DNA of 64,000 bases from Mycobacterium sp. M26. GTDB lineage: Bacteria; Actinomycetota; Actinomycetes; Mycobacteriales; Mycobacteriaceae. The notes under the pieces were generated by a model that had not been told where the DNA came from, made no database searches, and saw only the letters and a program-made list of their open reading frames with translations. Positions 35,243-44,728 of the stretch are shown piece by piece. The position numbers were made by a program, and so were the translations under genes. Each line of letters starts with the position of its first letter. The first letter of the stretch is position 1. Where the stretch lies: contig NZ_LN929907.1 in NCBI RefSeq assembly GCF_001494595.1, forward strand, positions 935,468 through 999,467, read 5' to 3'.

Positions 35243-36478
35243 GTGAGCGAATCGCACAGCCGCTATGCCCAGCTGACCCGCGCCGAACTGGCCGTTCTGG
35301 TCCCCGAACTCCTGCTGATCGGCCAGCTCATCGACCGGTCCGGAATGGCGTGGTGCATCCAGTCCTTCGGCCGCCCCGAGATGCTGCAGATCGCGATCGA
35401 GGAATGGGCAGGCTCGAGTCCGCTCTACACCAAGCGCATGCAGAAGGCGCTGAAGTACGAGGGCATCGACATCATCACCATCTTCAAGGGCCTGCAACTC
35501 GACATCGGCGCCCCGCCGCAATTCATGGACTTCCGCTACACCGTCCACGACCGTTGGAACGGCGAGTTTCACCTGGACCACTGCGGCGCGCTGCTCGACG
35601 TCGAGCCGATGGGGCCCGACTACGTCAAAGGCATGTGCCACGACATCGAAGACCCCACCTTCGACGCCACCGCGGTCGCCACCAACCCCAAGGCTCAGGT
35701 CCGCCCGATCCACCGTCCGCCGCGCACCCCGGCCGATCGGCACCCGCACTGCGCATGGACCGTCATCATCGACGAGTCCTATCCGGATGCCGTCAGCATC
35801 CCCGCACTCGACATCGTGGCCCAAAGTAAAGCTGCCACATGGGAACTCGGTCCCATCGACCCGAACGACGAAGGTCAGGCCGACTACTCCGGGCCGCTGC
35901 TGTCTGACATCGACTTCACCGCGTTCTCCCATTCGGCACTGGTCCGCATCGCCGACGAGGTGGTGCTGCAGATGCACCTGCTGAACCTGTCGTTCGGCAT
36001 CGCGGTGCGCGCCCGCGCCGGGGACAACGCCGATCTGGCCACCCAGATCTGCACCAAGCAGCTCATCGGTATCGCCGGTGTGGCCTCCGAGCGTATTCAG
36101 CGGGCCCTCAAGCTGCCCAACGACTTTGACGGCCTGTCCAAGGTGCTCGAGCTGCACCCGCTGCTCAACCCGGCCGGCTACGTCGTCGCCGAAGTCGAAG
36201 GCGGACGGCTGCACGTGCATCCGTCTCCGGCGCACCAGGACGGCGCGTGGATCGCGTTGTGCTCCCCGGCATCCGTTGAGCCGCTGCAAGCCATCGCGAC
36301 AGCCATCGACCCGCATATCGCAGTGCGCATCACCGGCACCGCCGACGACTGGACTGCCGAGTTCGAAAAGTCCGACACCGCAGCCAAAGTGGCACCGGAG
36401 GTCGAGGTCACCAAGTTCAGCGGCGGTGCGACGTTCGAGTTCGAGGAACGCCGTTCGCTTCCTCTGACGGTCGTCTAG
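35243..36478 (+). CDS. Conserved protein of unknown function (411 residues)
   Basis: Not recognised. The protein has no signal peptide or membrane segment. A central segment (about 95-135) is rich in possible metal or redox ligands: FHLDHCGALLDVEPMG and VKGMCHDIEDPTFDATA. This resembles, loosely, the FDVTECP-type motifs of amino acid hydrolases such as L-2-amino-thiazoline-4-carboxylate hydrolase, but the match is weak. The next gene, a dehydrogenase, starts three bases after its stop, so the two probably act in one pathway under the divergent TetR. Confidence 0.75.
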   Translation: MSESHSRYAQLTRAELAVLVPELLLIGQLIDRSGMAWCIQSFGRPEMLQIAIEEWAGSSPLYTKRMQKALKYEGIDIITIFKGLQLDIGAPPQFMDFRYTVHDRWNGEFHLDHCGALLDVEPMGPDYVKGMCHDIEDPTFDATAVATNPKAQVRPIHRPPRTPADRHPHCAWTVIIDESYPDAVSIPALDIVAQSKAATWELGPIDPNDEGQADYSGPLLSDIDFTAFSHSALVRIADEVVLQMHLLNLSFGIAVRARAGDNADLATQICTKQLIGIAGVASERIQRALKLPNDFDGLSKVLELHPLLNPAGYVVAEVEGGRLHVHPSPAHQDGAWIALCSPASVEPLQAIATAIDPHIAVRITGTADDWTAEFEKSDTAAKVAPEVEVTKFSGGATFEFEERRSLPLTVV

Positions 36479-36481
36479 CCG

Positions 36482-37516
36482 ATGACGTACCGCGTGGTGC
36501 AATGGGGCACCGGAGCGGTGGGGGTGGAGGCGATCCGCGGCATCCTCGATCACCCCGACCTGGAACTGGTCGGCGTGAAGGTCTACACCGACGACAAGGT
36601 CGGACGCGATGCCGGTGAGCTGGCGGGCATCAACCCCCTCGGCATCGCTGCCGTCAAGGATGTCGACACCACCGGGGTCGACGCGGTGCTCTACGCGCCG
36701 CGCCACCCCACCGTCGACGAGGCCGCCGCGATCCTGGCCTCGGGCGCCAACCTGATCACCACGGCGTTCGCTTTTCACCCTGCCCGGATGGCGCCCGCCG
36801 ACCGCGACCGCCTGCAGCGGGCGTGCACCGCGGGCAACAGCTCACTGCACGGCACCGGCCTGAACCCCGGCAACCTCGGCGCGATCATCCCCATCGCGCT
36901 GTCGGGTATGTCGCGGCGCATCGAGCACATCAAGATCCAGGAGCGCGCTGACTGGTCGGTGTACGACAGCGTGGAGATCACCTTCGATCAGATGCGCTTC
37001 GGCAGCCCCCTCGACGAGGTCACCACCGAGACTGCGGGCCCGAAGTTCACCAGTGAGCTTTTCCAGCAACAGGTTTGGCTACTCGGGGACGCACTCGGCC
37101 TCGGTGTCGACGAGGTCGTCACCGAACTCGAAGTGATCCCCGCCAGCGTCGACCGCGATATCTGCGGACGCACCCTGCCTGCCGGCACCGTCGCCGGTCA
37201 GCACTGGCAGTGGATCGGCCGGCGCGACGGCACCCCCGTCGTCGAGGTCGAAACCCTCTGGACCGTTGGCGAACCCCAACCCAAGCATTGGCCCAGCCCG
37301 CAGCACGGCTGGACGGTCACCATCGAGGGCACGCCGTCGATGCAGGCGCACCTGATGACCTTGGCCAGCTTCCGCCGCGACGTGCCACTCGATGAGCATG
37401 TCCGTTCGGCCAGCGTGGCCACCGCGATGCAGGCGGTCAACGCAGTGCCCGCGGTCTGCGCTGCCCCGGCTGGTTTCGTCACCATGGCTGACCTGCCGTT
37501 ACGCCTGTTCGGCTGA
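36482..37516 (+). CDS. Dihydrodipicolinate reductase-like NAD(P) dehydrogenase
   Basis: 344 residues. The N-terminal Rossmann motif is QWGTGAVGVEAIRGIL (about 7-22) and the following region (VDAVLYAPRHPTVDEAAAIL) matches the DapB/amino acid dehydrogenase-like superfamily, including 2,4-diaminopentanoate dehydrogenase-type enzymes. It is too long for true DapB and lacks obvious lysine-pathway context. Mycobacteria carry many such paralogues with unknown substrates. It is translationally close to the upstream unknown gene. Confidence 0.8.
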   Translation: MTYRVVQWGTGAVGVEAIRGILDHPDLELVGVKVYTDDKVGRDAGELAGINPLGIAAVKDVDTTGVDAVLYAPRHPTVDEAAAILASGANLITTAFAFHPARMAPADRDRLQRACTAGNSSLHGTGLNPGNLGAIIPIALSGMSRRIEHIKIQERADWSVYDSVEITFDQMRFGSPLDEVTTETAGPKFTSELFQQQVWLLGDALGLGVDEVVTELEVIPASVDRDICGRTLPAGTVAGQHWQWIGRRDGTPVVEVETLWTVGEPQPKHWPSPQHGWTVTIEGTPSMQAHLMTLASFRRDVPLDEHVRSASVATAMQAVNAVPAVCAAPAGFVTMADLPLRLFG

Positions 37517-37580
37517 GGTTTCGCTGCTCGCGAACGAACGCTTCTCGACGGCGCAGCAAACTGCGCGCACACTGTCAGGT

Positions 37581-37985
37581 ATGGAGAACAACGGACCGTT
37601 CGGGTTCGACCCCGACGACATCGATCGCGTGATGCGCGAGGCGGGTGAGGGCCTGCGTGACGTCGTCGAGCGATTCAGCAGGTTCATGAACACCCCGGGC
37701 GAAGCCGCCGGCTTCGGCATGATCTTCGACGAGTTCACCCGCCGCTCCCGGCCCCGGACGCAGCCGGAGACCGCGGGCGAGGCCGGCGACGGAGTGTGGG
37801 CCATCTACATCTCCGATGCCGACGGCAAGGCGCACGTCGAGCAGGTTTACAAGACCGAACTCGACGCGCTGCGCGCCAACAAGCACAACACCGACCCCAC
37901 CCGCAGCGTCCGGTTCCTGCCCTACGGCATCGACGTCAGCGTGCTCGACGCCGCCCCGGAGCAGCCCGAGCCGACCGAGGACTAG
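37581..37985 (+). CDS. Conserved hypothetical protein (134 residues)
   Basis: ATG 37581 gives a soluble acidic protein. The N-terminal half (FDPDDIDRVMREAGEGLRDV) is helical and amphipathic; the C-terminal half (VWAIYISDADGKAHVEQVY and SVRFLPYGIDVSVLD) is beta-rich. I do not recognise a family with known function. The frame is open further upstream to 37392, but that part overlaps the dehydrogenase gene. The stop overlaps the convergent alcohol dehydrogenase by 4 bases. Confidence 0.72.
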   Translation: MENNGPFGFDPDDIDRVMREAGEGLRDVVERFSRFMNTPGEAAGFGMIFDEFTRRSRPRTQPETAGEAGDGVWAIYISDADGKAHVEQVYKTELDALRANKHNTDPTRSVRFLPYGIDVSVLDAAPEQPEPTED

Positions 37986-38995
37986 GTCGTCAGCACCATG
38001 CGGTAGCGGGCGCGGCCGGTGTCCATCGCCTCGTAGGCCTCGGCAGCCTGCTCCAACCCGACTTCCTCGATGCGGGCCCGCACCCCGGACAGCAACGCGA
38101 AATGCATGGTGTCCTCGATGTCGGCCGCCGTGCCCGACGGGTGGCCGACCACGCTGAGGTTGCCGAAGATCAGATCCCCCGGCGAGATCGGCAGTTCCCC
38201 GGGTGAGGCGCCGATGATCACCAGTTCTCCCTGCGGCGCCAACCCGCCCACCGTCGCGGCCATCGCCGCCGAGTTCGCGGCGGTGGCCAGTACCACCTGA
38301 GCACCACCGAGCGCCTGCAGCGCCTCGGCGACATCACCGGCGGTCGAATCGATGTAGTGGTGGGCGCCGAGTTCCTGTGCGTCAGCGGACTTCTCGGAGC
38401 CGCGAGCGATCGCGATCGTCTCAAAACCCATCGCCCGCGCCCACTGCACCCCGAGGTGCCCGAGCCCGCCGATGCCGAGCACGGCCACCCGGTCTCCGGC
38501 CACCGCACGGGTGCGTCGCAGCGCGTTATACGTGGTCACCCCCGCGCAGCCCATCGGGGCCGCTTCGGCGAAGGACAGCCCGTCGGGGATCCGGGCCAGC
38601 GCGGTGGCCGGGGTGGTCACCGACTCGGCGTACCCACCCGGGTAGTGCCAGCTGGGGATCTGACCGTTGACGCACTGCATGAACTGTCCCTTGCGACACG
38701 GCAGGCAGTGGTTGCAGTTACCGCCGAACCAGCCGACCGCCACCCGGTCGCCCACTGCGAACCCCTCCACGCCCTCACCAAGCTCGGCGATGGTGCCGGC
38801 GATCTCATGGCCGGGGGTGACGGGCCAGCTCAGGTTGGGGAAGCCGCCGTTGACGAAGGCGTGGTCGGTGCCGCAGACGCCGCACGCGTTGACCGCGATC
38901 CGGACGTGGCCGGGGCCGGGGGAGGTGGTGTCGACGTCGACGAGTTCCAGCGGTTGGCCGGCGGACGTCACGTGCACTGCGCGGTGGGTGGGCAT
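37982..38995 (-). CDS. Zinc-dependent alcohol dehydrogenase
   Basis: 337 residues. Catalytic zinc ligands are Cys38 (NACGVCGTDH) and the His of TPGHE; structural zinc is held by four Cys in CNHCLPCRKGQFMQC (about 94-108). The NAD(P) motif is GIGGLGHLGVQWA. It belongs to the CAD/AdhP-like medium-chain dehydrogenases acting on alcohols and aldehydes. AdhE is encoded divergently 115 bases away, so both may act in the same alcohol/aldehyde metabolism. Confidence 0.9.
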   Translation of the reverse strand: MPTHRAVHVTSAGQPLELVDVDTTSPGPGHVRIAVNACGVCGTDHAFVNGGFPNLSWPVTPGHEIAGTIAELGEGVEGFAVGDRVAVGWFGGNCNHCLPCRKGQFMQCVNGQIPSWHYPGGYAESVTTPATALARIPDGLSFAEAAPMGCAGVTTYNALRRTRAVAGDRVAVLGIGGLGHLGVQWARAMGFETIAIARGSEKSADAQELGAHHYIDSTAGDVAEALQALGGAQVVLATAANSAAMAATVGGLAPQGELVIIGASPGELPISPGDLIFGNLSVVGHPSGTAADIEDTMHFALLSGVRARIEEVGLEQAAEAYEAMDTGRARYRMVLTT

Positions 38996-39110
38996 CGATC
39001 CTCGCTTCTTCTGGGTCTAGTCAACTGAACTCAGCATATAGAGGTCTTTTATCCCTATCTACCCCGATCGCGGCGAACTTACGATCCCCCCATCTGGGAG
39101 GGGCATGTTC

Positions 39111-41699
39111 ATGACCGGAACACTGAACGCAACACAACTTCAGACCGACTCCATCCGCACGGCTGAGATCGACGCGATCGTCGACACCGCCGCGCAGGCC
39201 GCCCGCGATTTCCGCGCACTCGACCAGGAGCAGGTCGACGCCATCGTCGAAGCGATGGTGCGTGCCGGTGTTCGCGCCGCGGGCGAGTTGGCCGCCCTGG
39301 CTCTCGAGGAGACCGGGTTCGGCGTCTTCGAGGACAAGGTCGTCAAGAACTACGTGGCCACCGAGTTCCTGCATGACTATCTGCGGGACAAGAAGTCGGT
39401 GGGCGTCGTCGACGAGGACGTCGAGCACAACATCGTCTACGTGGCCGAACCGATCGGTGTCGTCCTGGCGATCACCCCGGTCACCAACCCGACCTCCACG
39501 GTGCTGTTCAAGGCGATCGTGGCGGCCAAGACCCGCAACGCCGTGCTGTTCCGGCCCTCGCCCTATGCGGTGCGCTGTTGTGAACGCGCAGTGGCGATCC
39601 TGCGTGAGGCCGCTGAGGCGGCGGGCATGCCACCCGGTGCGCTGCAGGTGATCCCCGACGCCGCCCACGAGGTGACGCACTACCTGTTCAAACATCCGAA
39701 AGTCGACTTCATCTGGGTGACGGGCGGGCCGCGCATCGTCGCGCTGGCCAACCAGGCCGGCAAGCCGGCGCTGAGTGTGGGACCGGGCAACGCCCCGATC
39801 TACATCCACCGCACCGCCGACGTCCGCGGCGCCGTCGTCGACATCCTGATCTCGAAAACCTTTGATTCCTCGGTCATTTGCCCTGCCGAGCAGACCTGCA
39901 TCATCGACGACCAGATCTACGACCCGATGATCGCCGAGTTCCAGAAGATGGGCGCCTACCTGCTGAGCCCCGACGAGGCGGCCAAGATCGCCGACTTCGC
40001 GTTCGGCTGCGGCGACAAGGTGGCCATGGATGCCGTCGGGCAGAAGGCGCCGGAGTTGGCCAGCCGCGCCGGATTCAGCGTGCCGCCTACGACGAAGATC
40101 CTGCTGGCTCCGCTGCCCTCGGATATCGACGAGCTGGCCGCCCACCCGCTGGTGGCCGAAAAGTTGATGCCGGTGCTCGGTGTGGTGCGGGCCCGCTCCG
40201 AGCAGCACGCCATCGACGTCGCCGTGCTGGTGACCGAGCACGGGGGACTGGGCCATACCTCGGCCATCTACGCCACCGACCAGTCGGTGATCGACGCCTA
40301 CAGCATGGCGGTGCGCACCGGCCGGATTCTGGTCAATGCGCCGACGGCCGTTGGTGCACTCGGCGGGGTGTACAACAACCTGACGCCGACGTTCTCGCTG
40401 GGCTGCGGAACGTGGGGCGGGTCGAGCACCACCGAGAACGTGAACTACCGCCAGCTGCTCAACATCAAGACCGTGTCGCAGCGGCGCACCCCGCCGCAGT
40501 GGTTCCGGGTGCCGTCCAACACCTACTTCAACGCCGGAGCGCTGGACAATCTGCGCGAACTCGACTGTGAGACAGCCGTTATCGTGACCGATGCGCTCTC
40601 CGACGAGCGCGGCGTGACCGACATTCTGCGCAGCAAGCTGCGTACCCGCCACGTCCAGGTGTTCGCCGAGGTGACTCCCGAGCCCGACGAGTCGACGATC
40701 CGGCGCGGGGTGGCGCTGCTGGAGCGGGTTCAGCCCGACGTCCTGATCGCCGTCGGCGGCGGGTCGGTGCTGGACGCCGGTAAGGCCATGCGGTTGTTCT
40801 ACGAGCATCCGGAGAAGACGCTCGACGAGCTCACGATGCCGTTCCTGGATCCGCGCAAGCGTGTCGCCGACTATCCGACCGACCGCCATCGGCTCCAATT
40901 GGTCGCCGTACCAACCACATCGGGGACCGGATCGGAAGTATCGCCAGCCGCGGTGCTGACCGTGGGCGGCAGGAAGCAGACGCTGGTCGACTACAGCCTG
41001 GTCCCGGAGATGGCGATCGTCGACCCGATGCTGACGTCCTCGATGCCGGCCTCGCTCACCGCCGACACCGGTGTGGATGCTCTGACCCACGCGCTGGAGG
41101 CGGCAGTGTCGATCTTCGCCTCGCCGTACACCGATGCTTTGTGTGCACAGGCAGCGCGATTGATCTTCGACGCCTTGCCGCGCGCCTACGCCGACCCCGA
41201 CGACCTCGAGGCCCGCACTGCGATGTCGAATGCGGCGACCCTGGCCGGGCTGGCATTCTCGAATGCGTTTGTGGGCACCAACCATGCGCTGGCGCACGCC
41301 ACCGGTGCGGCCTTCGACATACCGCACGGCCGGGCCAACGGTATCTTCCTGCCGCACGTGCTGCGCTACAACGCCGGGCTGCCCAGTAAGTTCATGCCGG
41401 CCCCGGGATACTCGGCGTACGTCGCGCCGGAAAAGTACGCCCAGATCGGCTCACTGATCTTTGGCGGGCACACCCCTGAGGACAGTCGAGCCCGGTTGTT
41501 CGCCGGTGTGGACCAGCTTCTCGATGAGCTGCACATGCCGCGGTCGCTACGCGAATTCGGGGTCGGCGAAGCGGAATTCACCGAGGCGCTGCCCGCGCTG
41601 GCGATGACCGCGTTCGAAGACCTGAGCAATCGCACCAACCCGCGCATGCCGCTGGTCAGCGAGATCACCGACCTGCTGCGGCAGGGGTACGACGGCTGA
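39111..41699 (+). CDS. adhE: Bifunctional acetaldehyde-CoA/alcohol dehydrogenase AdhE
   Basis: 862 residues. The N-half (about 1-440) is a CoA-acylating aldehyde dehydrogenase with catalytic Cys257 in SSVICPAEQ; the C-half (about 450-862) is an iron-dependent alcohol dehydrogenase with GGGSVLDAGKAM, TGVDALTHALEA and NHALAHATGAAFDIPHG supplying metal ligands. It interconverts acetyl-CoA, acetaldehyde and ethanol. ATG 39111 is seven bases from GGGAGGGG; ATG 39105 would be only one base away. Full-length AdhE is typical of fermentative bacteria and notable in an aerobic actinobacterium. Neighbours are a Zn-ADH and PoxB. Confidence 0.93.
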   Translation: MTGTLNATQLQTDSIRTAEIDAIVDTAAQAARDFRALDQEQVDAIVEAMVRAGVRAAGELAALALEETGFGVFEDKVVKNYVATEFLHDYLRDKKSVGVVDEDVEHNIVYVAEPIGVVLAITPVTNPTSTVLFKAIVAAKTRNAVLFRPSPYAVRCCERAVAILREAAEAAGMPPGALQVIPDAAHEVTHYLFKHPKVDFIWVTGGPRIVALANQAGKPALSVGPGNAPIYIHRTADVRGAVVDILISKTFDSSVICPAEQTCIIDDQIYDPMIAEFQKMGAYLLSPDEAAKIADFAFGCGDKVAMDAVGQKAPELASRAGFSVPPTTKILLAPLPSDIDELAAHPLVAEKLMPVLGVVRARSEQHAIDVAVLVTEHGGLGHTSAIYATDQSVIDAYSMAVRTGRILVNAPTAVGALGGVYNNLTPTFSLGCGTWGGSSTTENVNYRQLLNIKTVSQRRTPPQWFRVPSNTYFNAGALDNLRELDCETAVIVTDALSDERGVTDILRSKLRTRHVQVFAEVTPEPDESTIRRGVALLERVQPDVLIAVGGGSVLDAGKAMRLFYEHPEKTLDELTMPFLDPRKRVADYPTDRHRLQLVAVPTTSGTGSEVSPAAVLTVGGRKQTLVDYSLVPEMAIVDPMLTSSMPASLTADTGVDALTHALEAAVSIFASPYTDALCAQAARLIFDALPRAYADPDDLEARTAMSNAATLAGLAFSNAFVGTNHALAHATGAAFDIPHGRANGIFLPHVLRYNAGLPSKFMPAPGYSAYVAPEKYAQIGSLIFGGHTPEDSRARLFAGVDQLLDELHMPRSLREFGVGEAEFTEALPALAMTAFEDLSNRTNPRMPLVSEITDLLRQGYDG

Positions 41700-41710
41700 G
41701 CGGTGCTCAG
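41696..41710. terminator. Hairpin spanning the two convergent stops
   Basis: CTGAGC (41696-41701), loop GGT, GCTCAG (41705-41710). The stem contains the stop codons of adhE and poxB. It could act as a short bidirectional terminator, but six base pairs and no U-run make this tentative. Confidence 0.35.
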
Positions 41711-43443
41711 TCCAGGATGCGGCGCGCGACGTTGGTGCTCACCAGGTCCAGCAGCTCGTCGCCGCGGCCGGCGAGGATCGTGCGGATCGCGTAGAGCGTG
41801 AATCCCTTCGCCTGCTCGGCGGTGATGGCCGGCGGGATGGTCAACTCCTCGCGCGACACCACGACGTCGATCAAGGCCGGCCCCGGGTGCGCCAACGCGT
41901 CGGCCACCGCCTGCTCCAGATCGCCCGGCTGCTCGACGCGGCGGCCGAAGATGCCGATCGCCTGCGCGACCGCGCCGAAGTCCGGGTTCTTCAGATCGGT
42001 ACCGAAATTCACCACACCGGCGGACTTCATCTCCAGCTCGACGAAGTTCAGCGACGAGTTGTTGAACACGACGACCTTCACGGGCAGGTTGTTCTGCACC
42101 AGGGTCAGCAGTTCGCCGAACATCATCGCCAGCCCACCGTCACCGGCCAGGGCGATCACCTGACGATCCGGGAACGCGGTCTGGGCGCCGACGGCGTGCG
42201 TCAACGCGCAGGCCATGGTGCCGTGGGTGAACGAGCCACTGAGCCGGCGTTTGCCGTTCATCGTCAGGTACCGGGCGGCCCAGATCGTCGGCGAGCCCAC
42301 GTCGAAGGTGAAGACGGTGTCATCATCGGCCAGCCGGTTCACCACGCCCGCAACGTATTCCGGGCGGATCGGGGTGCGGTCACGGTCGTTGACCGCCAGC
42401 GCGTCCAGCGATTTGCGGGTGCGCTGGTAGTGATGCAGCGCGCGGTCCAGGTGGGTGCGGTCGCCCTTGGGTGACAGCAGCGGCAGCAGCGCCGCGATGG
42501 TGTCCTTCACGTCGCCGACCAGACCGAGGTCCACCGCCGTGCGCCGGCCCAGGTGACTACCGCGCAGGTCCACCTGGATCACGGTGGCGCCCTCGGGATA
42601 GAACTGCGAGTAGGGGAAGTCGGTACCGAGCATCAGAAGCACGTCGGCTTCTTTGATGGCCTTGTATCCCGAGGCGAACCCGAGCAGCCCGGTCATCCCC
42701 ACATCGAAGGGGTTGTCGTACTCGATGTGCTCCTTGCCGCGGAATGCATGCACGATGGGCGATTTCACCGTGTCGGCCAGCTGGATCAGCTCGTCGTGTG
42801 CACCGGCGGTGCCGGCACCGCCCAGGATCGTCACCCGCGACCCGGCATTGATCAGGGCAGCGGCGCGGCGCAGGGATTCGTCATCGGGGCGCAGCACCGA
42901 CCGGGTGGGCAGCACCGGGCGGATGTTCCACTCCCGTTCCGGCAGCCGGGCGGAGAAGACTTCACCGGGGATCACCAAGACCGCGACGCCATTCTCCTCG
43001 ACCGCGGTCCGCATCGCGATCTCGACCAGCCGCTGCGCCATCTCCGGGGTGCTCACCAGCTCGCAGTAGACGCTGCACTCGCGGAAGAGTTCCTGCGGGT
43101 GGGTTTCCTGGAAGTAGCCGGTGCCGACCTCGTTCAGGGGGATGTGCGCGGCGATGGCCAGCACCGGAACCCGGGTCCGCTGGGCGTCGTAGAGACCGTT
43201 GATCAGGTGGGTGTTGCCGGGCCCGCAGCTACCGGCGCAGACGGCCAACTGCCCGGTGAGCGCCGCGTCGGCGGTGGCCGCGAAGGCAGCGGTCTCCTCG
43301 TGACGGACGTGTTCCCAGGTGATCTCACCGGAGCGGCGGATGGCATCGGTGAAGCCGTTGAGGCTGTCACCGGGCAAGCCGTAGACGCGGCGGACATCGC
43401 TGGCGATCAGGGTCGAAAGGAGGTGTTGCGCAACAGTTGGCAC
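41707..43443 (-). CDS. poxB: Thiamine-diphosphate pyruvate oxidase/dehydrogenase (quinone), PoxB-like
   Basis: 578 residues with the three-domain TPP enzyme plan: PYR domain with the catalytic Glu (HVRHEETAAFAA), FAD-binding middle domain, and PP domain with GDGGLAMMFGELLTLVQNN. Length and sequence fit PoxB rather than acetolactate synthase. It decarboxylates pyruvate to acetate and CO2, passing electrons to quinone at the membrane. A two-helix membrane protein gene ends two bases before its start. It converges on adhE. Confidence 0.87.
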   Translation of the reverse strand: MPTVAQHLLSTLIASDVRRVYGLPGDSLNGFTDAIRRSGEITWEHVRHEETAAFAATADAALTGQLAVCAGSCGPGNTHLINGLYDAQRTRVPVLAIAAHIPLNEVGTGYFQETHPQELFRECSVYCELVSTPEMAQRLVEIAMRTAVEENGVAVLVIPGEVFSARLPEREWNIRPVLPTRSVLRPDDESLRRAAALINAGSRVTILGGAGTAGAHDELIQLADTVKSPIVHAFRGKEHIEYDNPFDVGMTGLLGFASGYKAIKEADVLLMLGTDFPYSQFYPEGATVIQVDLRGSHLGRRTAVDLGLVGDVKDTIAALLPLLSPKGDRTHLDRALHHYQRTRKSLDALAVNDRDRTPIRPEYVAGVVNRLADDDTVFTFDVGSPTIWAARYLTMNGKRRLSGSFTHGTMACALTHAVGAQTAFPDRQVIALAGDGGLAMMFGELLTLVQNNLPVKVVVFNNSSLNFVELEMKSAGVVNFGTDLKNPDFGAVAQAIGIFGRRVEQPGDLEQAVADALAHPGPALIDVVVSREELTIPPAITAEQAKGFTLYAIRTILAGRGDELLDLVSTNVARRILD

Positions 43444-43445
43444 GC

Positions 43446-43706
43446 CTACACAGTACGGGTGAAAACACCCGTCGCGCTTGGCGGTTCGCTGAGAACATCC
43501 TCATCGCGGCCATCGGCGGCGAAACACAGCAGACTCGACACGAAGGCCCCGATGGTGACGGCCGCCGCGGTCCCTGACGGACCGGCGCCAACACCACCCA
43601 ACGAACTCATGAACACGGCGAATCCAATGATCGCCGTGAGGTTGAGTAGTAGCCCCACCGTCCGCAGGATCTCCCCGGCACCGTCCATGGCAGTACCAAT
43701 ACCCAC
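43446..43706 (-). CDS. Small two-helix membrane protein upstream of poxB
   Basis: 86 residues from GTG 43706 (80 from ATG 43688). Two hydrophobic helices (about 14-35 and 45-64) flank a Gly-rich turn. No family recognised. It ends two bases before the poxB start on the same strand, so translation is coupled. It might tether or donate electrons with the peripheral membrane enzyme PoxB, but that is inference from position. Confidence 0.55.
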   Translation of the reverse strand: MGIGTAMDGAGEILRTVGLLLNLTAIIGFAVFMSSLGGVGAGPSGTAAAVTIGAFVSSLLCFAADGRDEDVLSEPPSATGVFTRTV

Positions 43707-43741
43707 GACGTCGGCGGGTTAATCGTCGCTCGGTACCGACA

Positions 43742-44728
43742 TCACGAGGTGCGTGGGTGGTGGCAGGCCACCACGTGACTGTCGCCGTGCGCGGTCAGGG
43801 CCGGCTCCTCGGTGCGGCAGATGTCGGTGGCAGACACGCAGCGGGTGTGGAACCGGCAGCCCGGCGGCGGGTCGATCGGGCTGGGCACATCACCTTCCAG
43901 CGTGATGCGCTCCCGGTCGAGATTCTTGCGCGGGTCGGGGATCGGCACCGCCGACAGCAGGGCGTTGGTGTACGGGTGCAGTGGACTGTCGTAGAGGCCG
44001 TCGGAGTCGGAGTTCTCCACGACCTTGCCCAGATACATCACCGCGACGCGGTCCGAGACGTGCCGCACCACCCCCAGGTCGTGGGCAACGAACAGGTAGG
44101 ACAGCCCGAACTCCTCCTGCAGTTCCTCGAGCAGGTTGATGATCTGGGCCTGCACCGAGACGTCGAGTGCCGATACCGGCTCGTCGGCGATGATCAGCTT
44201 GGGCTGTAGCGCCAACGCCCGTGCGATGCCGATGCGCTGGCGCTGCCCGCCGGAGAACTCGTGCGGATAGCGGTTGTAGTGCTCGGCCTGCAGCCCGACC
44301 CGGTCGAGCAGGTCCTGGACCCGCCGCTTGAGTTCGGCGCCGCTGGCCAGTCCGTGCAGTTCCAGCGGATCGCCGATGATCTGACCGACCCGCTTGCGTG
44401 GGTTCAGCGACGCGAACGGATCCTGGAAGATCATCTGCATCTCGCGGCGCAGCGGCCGCAGCGCGCGCCGCGACAGGCCCACCAGTTCCTGGCCGTCGAA
44501 CCGGACCGACCCCGATGTGGGTGCCACCAATTGCAGGATGGCCCGGCACAACGTCGACTTGCCGCAGCCGGATTCGCCGACCAGACCTAGGGTTTCGCCT
44601 TCGTGCAGGGTGAAGCTGACGCCGTCGACGGCATGCACCCGCGCCACTTCGCGGTCTACCACGATGCCGGACTTGATCGGGAAGTGCACGACGAGGTCGG
44701 TGACCTCCAGCAGCGGATCGCCTTTCAT
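43742..44728 (-). CDS. Peptide ABC transporter ATP-binding protein (OppF/DppF-like)
   Basis: 328 residues. Walker [10 protein letters not shown], signature [14 protein letters not shown], Walker [12 protein letters not shown], and the Cys-containing C-terminal oligopeptide-transporter extension ([17 protein letters not shown]). It is the second ATPase of the importer and the last gene of the five-gene operon, overlapping the preceding ATPase gene by 4 bases. Confidence 0.92.
   Translation of the reverse strand: MKGDPLLEVTDLVVHFPIKSGIVVDREVARVHAVDGVSFTLHEGETLGLVGESGCGKSTLCRAILQLVAPTSGSVRFDGQELVGLSRRALRPLRREMQMIFQDPFASLNPRKRVGQIIGDPLELHGLASGAELKRRVQDLLDRVGLQAEHYNRYPHEFSGGQRQRIGIARALALQPKLIIADEPVSALDVSVQAQIINLLEELQEEFGLSYLFVAHDLGVVRHVSDRVAVMYLGKVVENSDSDGLYDSPLHPYTNALLSAVPIPDPRKNLDRERITLEGDVPSPIDPPPGCRFHTRCVSATDICRTEEPALTAHGDSHVVACHHPRTS

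Noticed and set aside
39021..41357. 778-residue minus-strand open frame opposite adhE
   Set aside because: It shows no domain or motif and is biased to His/Arg/Gly. AdhE on the plus strand is unambiguous.
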